Origin: DASRCB01 sp035653295
Lineage (GTDB): Bacteria; Acidobacteriota; Terriglobia; Bryobacterales; Bryobacteraceae
Assembly (NCBI GenBank): GCA_035653295.1
Contig: DASRCB010000393.1
Coordinates: 1 to 9,811, forward strand
DNA length: 9,811 bases
Direction of reading: 5' to 3'
Shown: piece by piece, positions 5,548 to 9,811 of the stretch
Position numbering within the stretch: the first letter of the stretch is position 1
Layout: each line of letters opens with the position of its first letter
Translations under genes and position numbers: made by a program
Notes under the pieces: model-generated
What the model saw: the letters and a program-made list of their open reading frames with translations, nothing else
Told to the model about the DNA's origin: nothing
Database searches by the model: none

Positions 5548-8500
5548 GCCGGCCGATGCGCATACTGCGCAACGTCGGCATCGGGCTGGCGGCGCTGATT
5601 GTGGTGGTGGTCATTGCGGCCATTGTCATCGTGCGCACCGACTGGTTCCGAAGCTGGGTGGCGCAGAAGATCGTGACCGAAACAGAGGCGGCCACCGGCG
5701 GGACTGTGACCGTAGGCTCGTTTTCGTTCGAATGGTCGCACCTGCGCGCCATCGTGACCGATTTCGTGATTCACGGCAACGAGCCCGCCGGCGCGGCGCC
5801 GTTCCTGAGCGCGAAACGGCTGGAACTGGACCTGCGCTTCTTCACCAACGGCAAGTTTCTCGGTGTGGGCTATCTCGGCGTGGACCAGCCCCAGGCGAAT
5901 GTCGTCGTGCTGCCGAACGGGCAGACCAACGTCCCCTCGCCAAAGCAGAAGCAGCCCGCATCGAACAAGAGCTCGCTCGAAACGGTTGTCGATCTGGCGG
6001 TCGGGCACTTTGAATTGAATCAGGGCCTGCTCACCTTCGAGTCACAGAAGCAGCCCATCAACCTGCGCGGCAACAATCTGCGAATGCAGCTTTGGTACAG
6101 CATGCTGAAGCAGGCGTATCAGGGCCAGTTATCGCTCGACCCGCTGTACGTGCTTTACGGCCGCAACACACCGGTCAACTTCACCGTGACCCTGCCGCTC
6201 TCGCTGCAGAAGGACCGTATCGACATCAATACGGCAAAGATTACTACACCGAACTCGCAGCTGTACATCAAGGCATCCGTCTCGGACATGAAGAATCCGG
6301 ACCTGGCGGCGCAGATTCACGGGCGCATGTCGCTGGCCGATCTTAAACACGTCTCGAACGCGCCGCTCTATCTGACCGGGAACAACGTCCCGCAGTTCGT
6401 CAACGTGAACGCCGACGCTACTTACTCATCCAGCGGTCTGAACTTATCCGGCCTGAAGCTGAGTGTCGGAAATTCGGTGCTCGAAGCGTCGGGAACTTTG
6501 GAGAAGCAGACGCCGGAACACACCGATGCGATCCAGTTCCGTACTCATCTCGATCTGGGACAACTGGGCCGCCTGGCGCACGTTTCGGCAAAGCCCGAGG
6601 GAACGGTGAACCTGGATGGAACGGCGAGCATGGGCCCGGATAATAACGTCGTCGTCACCGGGCACATCGTTGGGCAGGATATCTCGCTGATCAGCGGCAA
6701 ACAGCGGATTCGCGGCGTTAACGTCTCCTCCAACATCCGTTACACACCGTCCGACGTGAACCTCACCGATCTCAACCTCTCCGCGCTGGGCGGGCAGATT
6801 ACCGGTGATGCATCGCTGCACGACCTCGCGAAGTACCATTTCAAGGGCGTTGTTCATCACCTCGACATCCAGCACGCCGCGCGCGCGCTCGGTGTGACCA
6901 ACGTTCCTTATGACGGTATCGTTACCGGACCGATTGAGGCGGAGGGCGATCTGAAGGCGCCGGGTGCGAAAGGCGTTCAGGCGCGTATGCAACTGGCCAT
7001 CGCGCCCGGCAGGCAGGGCGTTCCGCTCTCCGGGAAACTGGATGTCGCTTACAACGGGGCCACCGGAACGGTCGCCGTCACCAACTCGACGCTCAATCTT
7101 CCCCACTCGCACCTGCGGCTGTCCGGGTCCCTGGCGAGCGGCCTCAGGATCAGCTTCACGTCCCGCAACCTGAACGATCTGCTCGCAGCATTCTATCCGG
7201 GGAAGACCCCGCCCATCGAACTCGAGGGCGGCGAGGCGACTTTCAACGGCGTACTGGCGGGAAGTCTGACCTCGCCGCACATCACCGGGCATCTTGCGGT
7301 CAGCCGCTTCAGCGTCGAGGGGCGGCGGTTCGACGGCCTCATGGCCGACCTGAGCGCTTCGAAATCGAACGCGTCGCTCCAGAATGTGATGCTGACACGC
7401 GGGCCCATGCAGTTGCAGCTAGCGGCGACCGTTGGGCTGCGCGACTGGAGCCCGAAGCCGAACGAACCACTGACGGCGAACCTGACGGTCAGGAACGGGG
7501 ATCTGGCGGATATCATGGCCCTGGCGGGCCAGTCGCCGAAAGGATACTCGGGCGTGCTGACGGCCAGCGCGCATATCGGGGGGACGATCGGCGATCCCAC
7601 CGGCACAGCCAACCTGAACCTGGCGAACGGCACGATCGCGGGTGAATCTTTCGACCAGATCGCCGCGCAGGTGAACATGCAGGACCGGCTGGTGACCATT
7701 CCGACCGCTTATATCGCGGCCGGAAATGCGCGCGTGAATCTGAGCGCCGAATTCCAGCACCCGCGCGACAGCTTCTCGACCGGCCGTCTCCACGCACACG
7801 TCGCCAGCAACCAGATCGATCTTGCGCAGCTGCGAACGCTTCAGAAGCAGCGGCCGGGAACAGCGGGGGTGCTCAATCTCAATGCCGACGTGACGGGCAA
7901 TCTGGAGGAGACGGCCAGTCCGGTAACGAGCGCCCGGGGCACGCCGACGGTGGCTGCCGGGAAGAGCACCGAGTTCCTGCTGACCAGCCTGAATGCCGAC
8001 GCGTCCGCCCGTGGGCTGCGCTTCGACAACCAGAACTACGGCGATTTTTCTGCGACGGCGCGCACCAGCGGCGCGACCGTGAGTTACAACGTAGCCTCCG
8101 ATTTCGCGGGATCGAATATTCACGTCAACGGGACCACGCAGCTGCAGCGTGGGTATCCAACGACCGCTGACGCCAGCATCGCCAATCTGCCCATCGAACG
8201 CGTACTGGCCGTGGCGCAGAAGACCGATATTCCGGCGCGCGGCATTCTGTCCGCGAACGCGCATGTCAGCGGGACTATTCAGAACCCGCAGGGCAACGTC
8301 GATCTGACGCTTACGAAAGCCAACCTCTACGACGAGCCGATCGATCGCGTGCAGGCGCGCATCTCGTATCTGGCGACGAGCGTCGATGTGCCGCAGCTGG
8401 AGGTGGTTTCCGGGGCCGCGCGCATCGATCTGGCGGCCCGCTACGATCATCCCGAGGGGGATCTGCAGAGCGGCAACCTGACCTTCAATGTGAACAGCCG

Positions 8501-9811
8501 GGGAATCGATCTGGCGAAGATTAAGAACGTGCAGAAGGCGCGCCCGGGTCTCGGGGGAACGGTGCAGCTGAGTGCGCGCGGGGCCGCGACGGTGCAGAAG
8601 GGCAGTCCGCGCGTGTTGTTTTCAGACCTCAACGCGGACCTCGCTGCGCGCGGCATTTCGGCCGAAGGGAAGAATTTCGGCGACCTGACGCTGGCGGCCA
8701 AAACCGGGGTGGGTCAGAGGCTCGACTTCCGCCTCGACTCCGATTTTGCCGGCTCGACGATACAGGGCCAGGGGAACGCTCAACTTCGCGGCGACTACCC
8801 GGTGGATGCGCGGCTGACGTTCAGCAACGTGGAGTGGGCGAAGATTCATCCCTTCCTCGGTTCCTCGACAGGCGAGCCGGATCGCTACGACGCCGTCGCC
8901 GATGGTCAGATCACGGTGAACGGTCCGGCGACGCAGGTGGACACTCTGCGCGGCCGTTTCGAGCTTTCGCGGCTGCAGTTCAACACGGTGCCTCCGCCGA
9001 ATACGCCGCAGAAGCCGATCGTGATTAAGAACCAGGGCCCGATCGTCGCCTCCCTGGACCGCGGCGTGGTGACGGTCCAGAGCGCGCGCCTTGCCGGACC
9101 ATCCACGGACATCCATGCCGCTGGAACAGTAGCCCTCCAGGCCCGGACACTGAATTTGAATCTCGGGGCCAACGTGGATCTCGCCGTGATCCAGAACTTC
9201 GACCAGGACTTCTACTCTTCGGGAACGATAGCTCTGGCGACCGATGTCCGCGGTACATTCAGCCAGCCGCTGCTGAATGGCCGGCTGGAGCTGCACAACG
9301 CTTCCGTCAACTACATCGATGCTCCCAATGGCATCTCTCACGCCAATGGCGTGGTTCTGTTCCAGGGCACGAATGCCGTGATCCAAAACATCACCGGCGA
9401 ATCCGGCGGAGGCAAGGTCACCCTCGCGGGGTTTGCGTCGTTCTCGCCCACGGTGCGCTTCGGTTTGAAAGCCGGAGCGCAGAACGTACGCATCCGCGTG
9501 CAGCAGGGCGTGAGTGTGACCATCGACACCGCGGTGAACCTGACCGGCACGATGCAGAACAGCCTGGCCTCAGGCACGGTGACCGTCGATCGCGTGGCGT
9601 ACAGCCCACAGAGCGATATCGGCTCCATGCTGTCGCGCGCGGCCCCGCCGGTGCAAGCGCCGACAGCGCCATCGCCATTCCTCGAGAACATGAAGCTGGA
9701 CGTGCGCATCCGCACTTCGCCGGCGCTCTCGGTGCAGGCTTCGCTCGCCCAGAATCTGCAGGCGGAGGCCGATCTGCGCCTGCGCGGGACGGCGGCGCAG
9801 CCCGGCATGAC
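5544..9811 (+). CDS. tamB: TamB-family translocation/assembly protein (3' end beyond window)
   Basis: Inner-membrane-anchored protein that forms a long beta-rich, grooved filament across the periplasm. In the AsmA/TamB family such proteins work with an Omp85 partner in outer-membrane assembly and/or carry phospholipids to the outer membrane. The frame is open for 1422 codons to the window edge, with no stop on reading every codon. One transmembrane helix lies at about 11-30 (IGLAALIVVVVIAAIVIV after basic SRPMRILR), followed by an AsmA-like start (VGSFSFEWSHLRAIVTDFVI). Then come many short strands with 'L.G....P...G' turns typical of the family. From about 1190 the sequence looks like the conserved C-terminal TamB (DUF490) domain: GRLELHNASVNY, ESGGGKVTLAGFASF, then a proline-rich linker (about 1367-1378) and MKLDVRIRT...LRLRGTAAQPGM. 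Probably 100-200 more residues follow. ATG 5544 overlaps the previous stop (ATGA), implying coupled translation; a GGGGG run lies 8-12 nt upstream. Confidence 0.92.
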   Translation, partial: MSRPMRILRNVGIGLAALIVVVVIAAIVIVRTDWFRSWVAQKIVTETEAATGGTVTVGSFSFEWSHLRAIVTDFVIHGNEPAGAAPFLSAKRLELDLRFFTNGKFLGVGYLGVDQPQANVVVLPNGQTNVPSPKQKQPASNKSSLETVVDLAVGHFELNQGLLTFESQKQPINLRGNNLRMQLWYSMLKQAYQGQLSLDPLYVLYGRNTPVNFTVTLPLSLQKDRIDINTAKITTPNSQLYIKASVSDMKNPDLAAQIHGRMSLADLKHVSNAPLYLTGNNVPQFVNVNADATYSSSGLNLSGLKLSVGNSVLEASGTLEKQTPEHTDAIQFRTHLDLGQLGRLAHVSAKPEGTVNLDGTASMGPDNNVVVTGHIVGQDISLISGKQRIRGVNVSSNIRYTPSDVNLTDLNLSALGGQITGDASLHDLAKYHFKGVVHHLDIQHAARALGVTNVPYDGIVTGPIEAEGDLKAPGAKGVQARMQLAIAPGRQGVPLSGKLDVAYNGATGTVAVTNSTLNLPHSHLRLSGSLASGLRISFTSRNLNDLLAAFYPGKTPPIELEGGEATFNGVLAGSLTSPHITGHLAVSRFSVEGRRFDGLMADLSASKSNASLQNVMLTRGPMQLQLAATVGLRDWSPKPNEPLTANLTVRNGDLADIMALAGQSPKGYSGVLTASAHIGGTIGDPTGTANLNLANGTIAGESFDQIAAQVNMQDRLVTIPTAYIAAGNARVNLSAEFQHPRDSFSTGRLHAHVASNQIDLAQLRTLQKQRPGTAGVLNLNADVTGNLEETASPVTSARGTPTVAAGKSTEFLLTSLNADASARGLRFDNQNYGDFSATARTSGATVSYNVASDFAGSNIHVNGTTQLQRGYPTTADASIANLPIERVLAVAQKTDIPARGILSANAHVSGTIQNPQGNVDLTLTKANLYDEPIDRVQARISYLATSVDVPQLEVVSGAARIDLAARYDHPEGDLQSGNLTFNVNSRGIDLAKIKNVQKARPGLGGTVQLSARGAATVQKGSPRVLFSDLNADLAARGISAEGKNFGDLTLAAKTGVGQRLDFRLDSDFAGSTIQGQGNAQLRGDYPVDARLTFSNVEWAKIHPFLGSSTGEPDRYDAVADGQITVNGPATQVDTLRGRFELSRLQFNTVPPPNTPQKPIVIKNQGPIVASLDRGVVTVQSARLAGPSTDIHAAGTVALQARTLNLNLGANVDLAVIQNFDQDFYSSGTIALATDVRGTFSQPLLNGRLELHNASVNYIDAPNGISHANGVVLFQGTNAVIQNITGESGGGKVTLAGFASFSPTVRFGLKAGAQNVRIRVQQGVSVTIDTAVNLTGTMQNSLASGTVTVDRVAYSPQSDIGSMLSRAAPPVQAPTAPSPFLENMKLDVRIRTSPALSVQASLAQNLQAEADLRLRGTAAQPGM
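7554..8243 (+). repeat. TamB internal repeat unit 1 (residues about 671-900)
   Basis: Protein-level repeat inside tamB. It matches the next unit in order: VLTASAHIGGTIGDP, GNARVNLSAEFQHP, IDLAQLRTLQKQRPG, TSLNADASARG, NYGDFSATARTSG, SDFAGSNIHVNG, QLQRGYP. The matches run collinearly over about 230 residues, so this is a segmental duplication, not just a shared strand pattern. Unit 1 has a longer low-complexity stretch (SPVTSARGTPTVAAGKSTE) than unit 2. Confidence 0.75.
8244..8891 (+). repeat. TamB internal repeat unit 2 (residues about 901-1116)
   Basis: Second unit: ILSANAHVSGTIQNP, GAARIDLAARYDHP, IDLAKIKNVQKARPG, SDLNADLAARG, NFGDLTLAAKTGV, SDFAGSTIQGQG, QLRGDYP, in the same order as unit 1. 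The unit-to-unit boundary is placed at the repeated 'G-hydrophobic-L-x-A-x-A-H' motif. It duplicates several turns of the beta-rich groove and so lengthens the predicted filament. Confidence 0.75.

Noticed and set aside
7419..8450. 343-codon open frame on the - strand inside tamB
   Set aside because: Antisense shadow of the TamB frame; Arg/Gly/Val-rich, no domain, no ribosome site seen. The same applies to the - strand frames at 6444-7292 and 8622-9386.

Overview
The window looks like chromosomal DNA of a GC-rich, double-membrane (Gram-negative type) bacterium, most likely an acidobacterium of the Solibacter/Bryobacter kind. That placement is an inference from the overall look of the BamA, TamB and archaeal-type prolyl-tRNA synthetase proteins; no marker RNA gene is present. 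All supported genes are on the + strand.

Positions 1-384 form a scarred spacer. It holds the last codons of an alcohol dehydrogenase-like gene, a roughly 206-bp direct duplication of that 3' end and its downstream spacer, a second truncated copy, and three copies of a 21-nt palindrome. Positions 385-1827 encode a complete archaeal/eukaryotic-type prolyl-tRNA synthetase (480 aa). A 70-bp spacer with a near-perfect 22-nt palindrome follows.

Positions 1898-9811 form an envelope-biogenesis operon of three genes with overlapping stop and start codons: a 999-aa BamA-family outer-membrane insertase with seven recognisable POTRA repeats, a 216-aa SurA-like periplasmic chaperone with no parvulin domain, and a TamB-family inner-membrane-anchored protein. 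The TamB reading frame is open for 1422 codons and runs off the right edge. Together they suggest an assembly line: the soluble chaperone carries unfolded outer-membrane proteins, BamA inserts them, and TamB forms a long periplasm-spanning conduit between the membranes (for protein assembly and/or phospholipid transport) that may dock on BamA.

I see no defence system, CRISPR array, transposase, tRNA or rRNA. The least ordinary parts are the duplicated, palindrome-bearing 5' region, the seven-POTRA BamA coupled to TamB, the minimal SurA-like protein, and a large internal duplication in TamB.
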